Shown in pieces: positions 57,798-64,000 of a DNA stretch of 64,000 nt. The stretch spans positions 22,324 through 86,323 of the forward strand of contig DATCKG010000048.1 in the NCBI GenBank assembly GCA_036562385.1, in the 5' to 3' direction. The position numbers and the translations under genes were made by a program. Source of the stretch: DATCKG01 sp036562385 (GTDB lineage: Bacteria > Bacillota > Sulfobacillia > Symbiobacteriales > Symbiobacteriaceae). The notes below the pieces were generated by a model that did no database searches, was not told the origin of the DNA, and saw only the letters and a list, made by a program, of their open reading frames with translations. Numbering within the stretch: the stretch's first letter is position 1; each line of letters opens with the position of its first letter.

Positions 57798-57894
57798 CAC
57801 CGCGCGGGAGCCGAGGCAGTCGGCTGAGAGTGCAACCATCTGCGTTGCAGACCGCCTGCACCTGATCTGGGTCATGCCAGCGGAGGGAGCGGTG
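57798..57894 (+). promoter_or_regulatory. TPP (thiamin pyrophosphate) riboswitch
   Basis: The conserved thi-box is present: GGCTGAGAGT on the 5' side and ACCTGATCTGGGTCATGCC on the 3' side, followed by AGCGGAGGGA. The P1 helix is CACCGC (57798-57803) with GCGGTG (57889-57894). The CTGAGA and ACCTGATCTGGGT-ATGCCAGCG elements are the near-invariant ligand-binding core. It controls the downstream flavoprotein and ThiXYZ-like genes. Confidence 0.97.
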
Positions 57895-57921
57895 AGGCCT
57901 GTTGATAACGGGCAATCATAA

Positions 57922-57952
57922 CCCCGCCGGTCCGCCGGCGGGGATTTCTTTT
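57922..57952 (+). terminator. riboswitch expression platform terminator
   Basis: CCCCGCCGG (57922-57930) pairs with CCGGCGGGG (57935-57943) about a 4-nt loop, followed by ATTTCTTTT. It lies between the TPP aptamer and the first gene, so TPP binding presumably favours termination. Confidence 0.9.
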
Positions 57953-57982
57953 GTGAGTCGGAAAGGCGGAGGTGCCAGAATC

Positions 57983-59056
57983 ATGAAAGCAGAAACAGCG
58001 GCGCTGCTGGCAGCCATCGCGGAACGATCAGCGGAACTGGTGGCTCGCAGCGGGGCCATCGAAGAAGCGGGCGTGCTGCCCGACGATGTGGTGGCCTGGA
58101 TGATCGAGCACAACCTGTTCAAGCTTTGCGTTCCGAAGTCGCTGGGCGGTGCAGAACTGGGCATAGCGGACCTCGTGCGCATCTACGAGGCGCTGGCTGC
58201 CATCGACGGAAGCCTCGGCTGGCAAGCCCAGATCGGCTCCGGCGGAGGGTATTTCGTCCCCTCCTTTCCGCCGGAGGTCGCCCGGCGTTTTTTCCAGGAG
58301 CCGCACGCGGTGATCGCCGGGTCGGGCTATCCCGGCGGAACGGCCCGCCGGGTACCGGGTGGGTACATCGTCTCCGGCCGCTGGCGGTACGCCAGCGGCG
58401 CGCAGTATGCCACGCTCTTTACGGCCAACGCCATTTTGGAGGAAGGCGACGGCACAGCGGAAGGGGCCCCGCGGATCCGGGCCATGGCCTTTCTGCCGCA
58501 CGAGGTGCAGGTGATTCACGACTGGGATGCCTTTGGCATGCGAGCGACCTCCAGCTGGTCCATCATCGCGAAGGAGGTGTTCGTCCCGGAAGAACGGTCC
58601 TTTGTCGTCGGCCAGATGCTCTGGGACCCGGGGTACCCCCTCTACCATCTCTCCTTCGACCTGTTTGCGGTGGCCTCCATCGCGGCCGTCTGCGTCGGCG
58701 TGGCCCGAAGCTTCTTTGATGCCGCCCTGGAGCCCGACTCCACAACGGGCAAGGCGCCGAGTGAGAACGCAGATGAGGTTTTCCGGTCCGGCCGGAAGAA
58801 GGCGGAATCCTGGCGCCAGCTTTTCTTCACCGCGGCGGACCAACTGGAAGCCGAGTTGATGCAAGGCGCCCTGGATGAAGCCCGGTGCGAGCACTTCACG
58901 TGGATGATGCAGCAGGCGGCCCACCGCATGCGCGACCTGGTGCTCACTGCGATGCCCTACCTGGGGATCCGCGGGACCCGGCCCTCGGAGCGGGTCAACC
59001 GCATCATCCGGGATCTGCTGACGGCGTGCCAGCACGTCGTGATGCGGTCGGCATGA
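57983..59056 (+). CDS. acyl-CoA-dehydrogenase-fold flavoprotein, thiamin-regulated
   Basis: The 357-residue protein is of the acyl-CoA dehydrogenase superfamily in the monooxygenase-like subset: GLSLVC-type VPKSLGGAELGIADLVRIYEALA, VSGRWRYASGAQYATLF, GMRATSSWSIIAKEVFVPEE. The catalytic-base position of true acyl-CoA dehydrogenases (IYEGT) is absent, and the C-terminal half resembles HpaH/HsaA-like flavin-dependent monooxygenases. It directly follows a TPP riboswitch and overlaps a ThiX-type permease by 4 bp, so it probably acts on an imported thiamin-related compound. Substrate is unknown. ATG at 57983 follows GGAGGTG. Confidence 0.85.
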   Translation: MKAETAALLAAIAERSAELVARSGAIEEAGVLPDDVVAWMIEHNLFKLCVPKSLGGAELGIADLVRIYEALAAIDGSLGWQAQIGSGGGYFVPSFPPEVARRFFQEPHAVIAGSGYPGGTARRVPGGYIVSGRWRYASGAQYATLFTANAILEEGDGTAEGAPRIRAMAFLPHEVQVIHDWDAFGMRATSSWSIIAKEVFVPEERSFVVGQMLWDPGYPLYHLSFDLFAVASIAAVCVGVARSFFDAALEPDSTTGKAPSENADEVFRSGRKKAESWRQLFFTAADQLEAELMQGALDEARCEHFTWMMQQAAHRMRDLVLTAMPYLGIRGTRPSERVNRIIRDLLTACQHVVMRSA

Positions 59057-59868
59057 CGGCCTTCAGACTCCCCCGGACCGTCCGCCACTTCCGCCGGGCC
59101 GGAGCCCACGGCCTGCCGGCCATCCTCTCCGTGGTCACGGCGCTGCTCCTGTGGGAAGCGCTGGTCCGACTGTTTCCCATCCCGTCGTGGCTGCTGCCGG
59201 CCCCTTCGGCGGTCCTGCAGGAACTCTGGCGGGACCGGGCGGTGATCGCCGGCCATGCGGAAACGACGGTCCTGGAAGCCGCGGCCGGTCTGCTGCTGGG
59301 CGCCGGACTGGCCATCCCCGTCGCGACGCTGATGGCCCTGGTCCCGCTCCTCAGACAGGTGATGTACCCCCTCTTCGTCATCTCCCAGACGATCCCCACC
59401 ATCGCCCTGGCACCCCTGATCCTGGTCTGGTTCGGCTACGGAATGCTGCCGAAGGTGCTGGTGGTGGCGCTGGTGACGTTCTTTCCCCTGGCGGTAAGCC
59501 TGGCCGAGGGGTACCGCCAGGTGGATCCCCGAATGGTCCGGCTCCTGCAGACCATGGGAGCCCGCACGGGACATATCCTGCGCTACCTGCTGTGGCCGCA
59601 CGCGCTGCCTTCCTTCTTTGCAGGGTTGCGCATCGCCACGACCTACAGCGTGACGGGGGCGGTGGTCGGCGAGTGGCTGGGCGCCACCAAGGGACTGGGC
59701 ATCTACCTGGTGCGTGCGGCCAAGTCCTTCCGAGCCGACCGCCTGTTTGCGGTCATCACGGTCATCGTGCTGCTGAGCCTCCTCTTTTTCGGTGTAGTGG
59801 AACTGCTCGCCCGGTATACGCTGCGCTGGCAACGGAATGCGGAGGGATATTGGAGGGAAGCGGAATGA
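59053..59868 (+). CDS. thiX: ABC transporter permease, ThiX-like
   Basis: The 271-residue protein is a nitrate/taurine/HMP-type permease: six membrane helices (VVTALLLWEALVRLFPIP, LEAAAGLLLGAGLAIPVATLMAL, VLVVALVTFFPLAVSLAEGY) with the EAA loop (TMGARTGHILRYLLWPHALPSFFAGLRIA). ThiX of pyrimidine (HMP/formylaminopyrimidine) transporters has this architecture. Its ATGA overlap with the flavoprotein gene and following ThiY and ThiZ genes support assignment. Substrate is inferred from the riboswitch. Confidence 0.87.
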   Translation: MTAFRLPRTVRHFRRAGAHGLPAILSVVTALLLWEALVRLFPIPSWLLPAPSAVLQELWRDRAVIAGHAETTVLEAAAGLLLGAGLAIPVATLMALVPLLRQVMYPLFVISQTIPTIALAPLILVWFGYGMLPKVLVVALVTFFPLAVSLAEGYRQVDPRMVRLLQTMGARTGHILRYLLWPHALPSFFAGLRIATTYSVTGAVVGEWLGATKGLGIYLVRAAKSFRADRLFAVITVIVLLSLLFFGVVELLARYTLRWQRNAEGYWREAE

Positions 59869-60890
59869 GCAAGCGCTCTACACAGATAACCCTGTCCATC
59901 ATGGCCCTGCTCACCCTGGTAGTCTTCCTCACCGGATGCGGCCAGTCCGCCCAAAGGCCTGGACAGGAATCGGAACGTGTCACGGTGATGCTGGACTGGT
60001 ATCCGAACACGAACCATACGGGGCTGTACACGGCGATCAAGCGCGGCTATTTTGCCGCGGAAGGCCTGGAGGTGGAAGTGGTCCAGTCCGGTGAAAGCGG
60101 CGTGGAGCAGGCGGTGGGCTCCGGTCGGGTGGACTTCGGCTTCAGTTCGCAGGAACAGGCCACCTACGCGATGGCCGAAGGGGTTCCTATTGTCTCCATC
60201 GCCGCGCTGATGCAGCACAACACATCCGCCTTCGCCTCGCTGAAGGAGTCCGGCATCGAAAGCATCAAGGATTTTGAAGGCAAGCGTTACGGCGGATGGG
60301 GAAGCCCTTCCGAAGCGGCCGTGATCAAGGCGATCATGGAAAAGCATGGTACCGACTTTTCAAAATTGGAGATGATTACCCTCGGGCAGGCGGACTTCTT
60401 TGCCACCATCGGACGCGAGGCAGACATTGAATGGATCTACTACGGCTGGGATGGCGTGGAGGCGGAGCGGCGCGGCGTTGACCTGAACGTCATCTTCCTG
60501 AAGGACCTGGACCCGGTCTTCGACTACTACGCGCCCCTGATGATCACCAGCCGGCAGATGATTGAACATCACCCCGACAAGGTAAAGCGCTTCCTGCGGG
60601 CGCTGGCCCGCGGCTATGCGGATGCTCTCTCCGATCCCGAAGCCGGCGCGGCGATCTTGCTGGAGTACGCACCGGAGTTGAACCCGGACCTCGTCCGAAA
60701 TTCGCAGGCCTACCTGGCCAAGGTGGACCAGCAGGACCAGGCGGAGGGCCGGCCCTACTGGGGGTATCAAAATCGGGAGGTTTGGGCCCGCAATTCCCAG
60801 TGGCTCTACGAAAACGGCCTGATCGCCCGGCCCATCGACGTTGACCAGGCCTTTACCAACGACTTCCTGCCGGGTGCGGAGGCGCAGTGA
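59865..60890 (+). CDS. thiY: thiamin-precursor-binding lipoprotein, ThiY-like (NMT1/THI5 family)
   Basis: The lipoprotein signal (LLTLVVFLTGC) leads into an NMT1/THI5-like binding domain: VMLDWYPNTNHTGLYTAIKRGYF is the family hallmark, followed by GWGSPSEAAVIKAI and IYYGWDGVEAERRG. Bacillus ThiY binds formylaminopyrimidine, and the eukaryotic THI5 makes HMP. Its ATG overlaps the permease stop by 4 bp, and its stop overlaps the ATPase start. With ThiX and ThiZ it forms an importer; ligand is likely HMP or an amino-pyrimidine. Confidence 0.9.
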   Translation: MSKRSTQITLSIMALLTLVVFLTGCGQSAQRPGQESERVTVMLDWYPNTNHTGLYTAIKRGYFAAEGLEVEVVQSGESGVEQAVGSGRVDFGFSSQEQATYAMAEGVPIVSIAALMQHNTSAFASLKESGIESIKDFEGKRYGGWGSPSEAAVIKAIMEKHGTDFSKLEMITLGQADFFATIGREADIEWIYYGWDGVEAERRGVDLNVIFLKDLDPVFDYYAPLMITSRQMIEHHPDKVKRFLRALARGYADALSDPEAGAAILLEYAPELNPDLVRNSQAYLAKVDQQDQAEGRPYWGYQNREVWARNSQWLYENGLIARPIDVDQAFTNDFLPGAEAQ

Positions 60891-61702
60891 TGGCCGCGTT
60901 CTTAGAGCTGTGCAGGGTCTCGAAGTCCTTTGCCTCCGGCCCCGGAGGGATGCGGGAAGCCGGAGCGGAAGTCCTGCCGGTGCTGCGGTCCATCTCCCTC
61001 TCCGTGGAGGAGGGCCGGTTCGTGGCCATCGTGGGACCCAGCGGTGCCGGAAAGAGCACCCTGCTGAACATGATTGCCGGCCTGCTGCCGCCTGATGAAG
61101 GAACGGTCCTCCTGCAAGGCCGGCGCATCAGCGGCCCGGGGGCGGTGGCGTACATGATGCAGGATGACCTCCTTTTCCCGTGGCAGCCGGTACGGGTACA
61201 TGTAGCGATGCCGCTGCTCATCCAGGGCGTGCCGCGGAAGGAGGCGTTTCGCCGGGCCGACGAGATTCTGGCTGCCTTTGGGCTCTCGGAGTTTACCCAT
61301 CAGTACCCGGCGGCTCTGTCCGGCGGCATGCGCCAGCGGGTGGCCCTGGCCCGGGCGTACTTGCAGGGAAGTCCGCTCTTGCTGCTGGACGAACCCTTCG
61401 GCCGGCTGGACGCCCTTACCCGCACCGCCCTGCAGGAATGGCTGGAAGCGATCTGGCGGCGGGAACAGCGTACGATCCTGATGGTCACCCACGATGTGGA
61501 GGAAGCGCTGTATCTCGCCGATCAGGTGGTTGTCCTGTCGTCCCGACCGGCGACCATCGAGAAGGTGCTGGAGGTGCCCTTTGACCGGCCCCGTTTCCGG
61601 GCCCTGCGGGCGGATCCGGCCTTTGTCCGCCTGCGGGCCGCCTTGACCGAACACCTGGTGAGTGCTGTCCCATCGGCAACCATCCCCTTCACCGGCGGGT
61701 GA
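60890..61702 (+). CDS. thiZ: ABC transporter ATP-binding protein, ThiZ-like
   Basis: The 270-residue ATPase has Walker A GPSGAGKST, the signature LSGGMRQRVALARAY, Walker B LLLLDEPFGRLD and the H-loop VTHDVEEALYLAD. The MMQDDLLFPWQPV Q-loop region is typical of the nitrate/taurine/thiamin-precursor importers. ATG at 60890 is 7 nt after GGAGG and overlaps the ThiY stop. It is the last gene of the TPP-regulated operon; a terminator overlaps its stop. Confidence 0.9.
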   Translation: MAAFLELCRVSKSFASGPGGMREAGAEVLPVLRSISLSVEEGRFVAIVGPSGAGKSTLLNMIAGLLPPDEGTVLLQGRRISGPGAVAYMMQDDLLFPWQPVRVHVAMPLLIQGVPRKEAFRRADEILAAFGLSEFTHQYPAALSGGMRQRVALARAYLQGSPLLLLDEPFGRLDALTRTALQEWLEAIWRREQRTILMVTHDVEEALYLADQVVVLSSRPATIEKVLEVPFDRPRFRALRADPAFVRLRAALTEHLVSAVPSATIPFTGG

Positions 61703-61716
61703 AGGGGATGATTTTC
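61682..61716 (+). terminator. terminator of TPP-regulated operon
   Basis: ATCCCCTTCACC (61682-61693) pairs with GGTGAAGGGGAT (61698-61709), followed by GATTTTCG. The stem includes the stop codon of the last gene. Confidence 0.9.
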
Positions 61717-61793
61717 GTGAGAAAATGGGAGTTGCGAAGAATTGTCACCTGGTGGGATGATGGAGAAAGAAAAAGAAGAACAGGAGGCTTGTG

Positions 61794-62861
61794 ATGCGGC
61801 TGAAGTTTCCCCTAGCAAGACAAGCAGGCATCGCTGCTGCCCTGCTCCTGCTCTCGGCGTGCACAGGCACCTCGTCCCGCCTCAACGCCCCTGCGGAGAA
61901 TTCCCCGGCTGTCGGGCAGGAGCCCCTGGAAGTCGCGGACGGACCGGACGCCGGCCCGGATGGCGCGGTGTATGCGGTGTTCACAGATCCAGCGACCATG
62001 ACGGTGTTTGAAAGCCGGGATCACGAGCGCCGGGCGCTATTTCAGATCCCTGCCCAGGAAGGCGCAGCGGATGAAACGCCCGTAAAGCGCTCGCCGAATC
62101 AGCAGTACGTCGCGTACATCGAAGGGTACGACGGCCGGTTCGGCGCCCGGGCGGTTATCGTGGGGAGCGACGGACAGGAACGGGTCTCCCGCAGCGGCTT
62201 GTTTGCCGACCTCACCTGGACGCCCGACAGCCAGCACCTGATCCTGCTGGAGCGCACGGACGCCAGCAATCCGGAGACCGCCCCTGCGAAACTGGTGATC
62301 CTCCGGCCTAGCGGCGACGAGACGGTCACGGAGCTCACAATCCCCGTCAAGCGGCTGCTGGGCTTCACACCGGACCCGCCGGCGCTGTATGCGGTGCGGG
62401 CGGCAGAACCGGGCAACCCCCACGGGGAGGTCCTCCTTCAGATACAGCCGGAGACCGGCGAAGTGACCGAACTGATCGGCGGGCCCAAGGACGGGCGCTT
62501 CCAACTGCTGGTGGGCGAAGAACTCGGCACGGTGGTGGCCTACGTCCGGGAAATGCCTCCGATCTGGGAGATCCGCATTTCCCGACCCTTCGGCGGCGAC
62601 ACGCTGGTACTGGCCCAGTCCAAGTCTGATCCCGTGAAGTACGCCATCAGCCCGGATGTCTCCAGCGCCGCGTTTGTGAACGATGAAGGGCTCTGGGTGG
62701 TGACAGGCTCCCGGCGGACGCCTGTCCAGGTGCTCGGCCCGTTCGACCGGACCTGGCACCTGAAGGGTGTGGAGCCAGACGGCTCCGCCTGGATGTTCCA
62801 TCCGCGGTACGGTTATGTGCTGCTGACCCCGGGCAAGGGGCTGCCGTCTCTGGCCCCGTGA
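61794..62861 (+). CDS. lipoprotein with beta-propeller-like domain
   Basis: The signal peptide (QAGIAAALLLLSAC) ends in a lipobox cysteine. The 355-residue protein has repeated short beta strands (YVAYIEGYDG, FADLTWTPDSQHLILLERTD, SAAFVNDEGLWVV) and proline/glycine loops, like TolB/WD-type propellers, but no catalytic motif. It follows the thiamin operon after a terminator, so a separate function is likely. ATG at 61794 is 6 nt after AGGAGG; the GTG three bases before is a possible start. Function unknown. Confidence 0.6.
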   Translation: MRLKFPLARQAGIAAALLLLSACTGTSSRLNAPAENSPAVGQEPLEVADGPDAGPDGAVYAVFTDPATMTVFESRDHERRALFQIPAQEGAADETPVKRSPNQQYVAYIEGYDGRFGARAVIVGSDGQERVSRSGLFADLTWTPDSQHLILLERTDASNPETAPAKLVILRPSGDETVTELTIPVKRLLGFTPDPPALYAVRAAEPGNPHGEVLLQIQPETGEVTELIGGPKDGRFQLLVGEELGTVVAYVREMPPIWEIRISRPFGGDTLVLAQSKSDPVKYAISPDVSSAAFVNDEGLWVVTGSRRTPVQVLGPFDRTWHLKGVEPDGSAWMFHPRYGYVLLTPGKGLPSLAP

Positions 62862-62973
62862 CGGTATCGACCCAGGCGCTGCCGCGGCGCTCGCATAGGG
62901 GCCGCGGCCAACTGGTCGCCATCAAGTCGATCCGTCTTTCATCAATCGAGTCGGAAAGTCCGAGGGTGTCCCG

Positions 62974-63846
62974 ATGCGTCTTCACAAATGGCTGGTCGGA
63001 AGCCTTGTTGTCTTGCTCCTGCTGTTCGGTTATGTCAGCTGGCAATTCGGCCTGTTTGCTCAGCCGCACAAGGCCGCCCCGTTGGTGACACCCGAAGCGT
63101 CGTCGGAGGCAGAAAACCAGCCGGACCGGATCAATATCCTCCTGCTGGGGATCGATTCCCGGGTTCCAGGGGGACCGGGTCGATCCGATATCATGCTGCT
63201 CCTCTCGGTGGACCTCGTGAACCAGCAAGCAGCCCTGCTGTCCATTCCACGGGACACCCGTGTGGAGATTCCGGGGCGGGGACTGGACAAGATCAATCAC
63301 GCCCATGCCTTCGGCGGTGTCCAGTTGGCGATGCAGACGGTAGCCAACGCATTTCAGGTGCCCATCCACCACTGGATCCGCATTGATATGACCGCCATGA
63401 CCGAGCTGGTGGACCGCTTCGGCCCGGTCACGGTCCAGGTGCCGCTGGCCCTCACCCTGCGGGATGGCACACAGGTGGGGCCCGGACCTGTACCGATGGA
63501 CGGGCGCCTGGCCATGCTGTATCTCAGGGAGCGGTACAGCGATCCCATCGGGGATGTGGGCCGGTCTGAACGAGCCCAGGGGTTCCTGATGGACCTGGCC
63601 CGGCATCTGATGCGGGAAGTGGGGCCTGCCGAGATTCCCAGGCTGTACACCATCCTGCGAAACTATGCCGATACCGACATCCGGCTGCAGGACGGCTTCT
63701 GGCAGCGGGTCCTGCAGATTCACCCGGATTCGGTACAGCGAGGAACGGTCCGAGGGCGCGGCATCATGATCGACGACATCTACTACTACGAGGTGGATTG
63801 GGAGCAAACGGAAGAAGTGCTCCGCTCCCTGGGCCTGCGGCGTTGA
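62974..63846 (+). CDS. LytR-CpsA-Psr (LCP) family protein
   Basis: The 290-residue protein has a single N-terminal membrane anchor (LVGSLVVLLLLFGYVSW) and an LCP domain: NILLLGIDSR, GRSDIMLLLSVD, LLSIPRDTRVEIP, DKINHAHAFGG, YLRERYSDPIGDVGRSERAQGFL. LCP enzymes attach polymers such as teichoic acids or capsule to peptidoglycan. The conserved arginines and acidic residues that bind polyprenyl-phosphate are present. It has its own terminator. The window context gives no polymer clue. Confidence 0.93.
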   Translation: MRLHKWLVGSLVVLLLLFGYVSWQFGLFAQPHKAAPLVTPEASSEAENQPDRINILLLGIDSRVPGGPGRSDIMLLLSVDLVNQQAALLSIPRDTRVEIPGRGLDKINHAHAFGGVQLAMQTVANAFQVPIHHWIRIDMTAMTELVDRFGPVTVQVPLALTLRDGTQVGPGPVPMDGRLAMLYLRERYSDPIGDVGRSERAQGFLMDLARHLMREVGPAEIPRLYTILRNYADTDIRLQDGFWQRVLQIHPDSVQRGTVRGRGIMIDDIYYYEVDWEQTEEVLRSLGLRR

Positions 63847-63855
63847 TGGCGCATG

Positions 63856-63881
63856 AAAAAGCCCGGCATCGCCGGGCTTTA
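63856..63881. terminator. bidirectional intrinsic terminator
   Basis: AAAGCCCGGC and GCCGGGCTTT form a 10-bp stem with a 3-nt loop, followed by ACGC on plus and by TTCATG after AAA/TTT on minus. It ends both the LCP gene and the partial gene on the minus strand. Confidence 0.9.
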
Positions 63882-63899
63882 CGCATTTGGTGCTGGGCT

Positions 63900-64000
63900 C
63901 TATCCAGGTGGCGGAAGTGCTTTCGCGCGCCGCCCGAGACGGGTGGCCACGTAGGGACCGGCCAGCAGAACGATGAGCCAGCGGGTCATCTGCATGGCCA
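63900..64000 (-). CDS. partial gene, C-terminal end only
   Basis: On the minus strand the frame ending at the TAG at 63900-63902 reads ...MQMTRWLIVLLAGPYVATR and then LGRRAKALPPPG. The fragment has a hydrophobic segment followed by basic residues, suggesting a membrane protein. The N-terminal part lies beyond the window. The family cannot be named. Confidence 0.4.
   Translation of the reverse strand, partial: AMQMTRWLIVLLAGPYVATRLGRRAKALPPPG

Overview
The window is very GC-rich bacterial chromosome with densely packed genes on both strands, short gaps, frequent GTG/TTG starts behind strong GGAGG-type ribosome binding sites, and many intrinsic terminators. A GerW (YtfJ) sporulation gene with its YtfI-like partner, a SpoIID-like protein, a Bacillus-type PgpA (YutG), a FadF-type iron-sulfur reductase, NagR/AmiE-type genes and a TipA-type MerR regulator point to a high-GC, endospore-forming Firmicute (Symbiobacterium-like is my best guess, from gene content and base composition only). 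I saw no rRNA, tRNA, CRISPR array, prophage or intact insertion sequence.

Layout. 1-4300: PgpA-like phosphatase and DNA polymerase III alpha (dnaE). 4377-11521 (minus): a LacI-controlled mannoside/oligosaccharide operon made of regulator, binding protein, two permeases, a Gfo/Idh/MocA oxidoreductase and two tandem GH130 enzymes. 11855-18000: a TipA-type MerR gene with a textbook promoter, a DUF218 protein, AlkA-type glycosylase, a bacterial PH protein, a nitroreductase, a degenerate thioredoxin-like membrane protein and a Nudix hydrolase, with two structured non-coding stretches (12.6-13.2 kb and 15.3-15.4 kb). 17965-24525: a very large M14 peptidase divergent from a ROK sugar kinase, then ECF sigma / anti-sigma / ytfI / gerW. 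24599-28879 (minus): beta-lactamase-fold hydrolase, FadF-like reductase and acyl-CoA dehydrogenase. 29100-32312 (minus): a broken LD-carboxypeptidase and four small, mostly exported proteins including a GKGFG-repeat protein.

32530-37060 is a dihydroxyacetone phosphorylation system: a sigma-54 activator carrying its own HPr domain, a perfect sigma-54 promoter, then dhaK-dhaL-dhaM and a dedicated HPr. 37202-44858 holds metabolic singletons (degenerate carrier protein, GabT-like aminotransferase, THEP1 NTPase, HD hydrolase, PduO-type cobalamin adenosyltransferase, HAD hydrolase, MacB-like exporter, alpha/beta hydrolase). 44913-50689 is an amino-sugar / muropeptide recycling group (BadF-type GlcNAc kinase, AmiE-like serine hydrolase, nagA, nagR with a dre operator, ROK kinase), followed by a cluster of DnaA boxes at 50878-50961. 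50953-57634 carries a GNAT protein, an orphan OppF-type ATPase, Nif3/YqfO plus TrmK, a YhfZ-like regulator, a metallophosphoesterase lipoprotein and a second nitroreductase.

57750-61716 is the most interesting block: promoter, TPP riboswitch, terminator, then an acyl-CoA-dehydrogenase-fold flavoprotein directly coupled to a ThiX-ThiY-ThiZ-like ABC transporter. This looks like a thiamin-precursor salvage operon in which a flavin enzyme stands where TenA/YlmB-type enzymes usually sit. The window ends with a lipoprotein, an LCP-family (LytR-CpsA-Psr) protein and the 3' end of an unidentified minus-strand gene.
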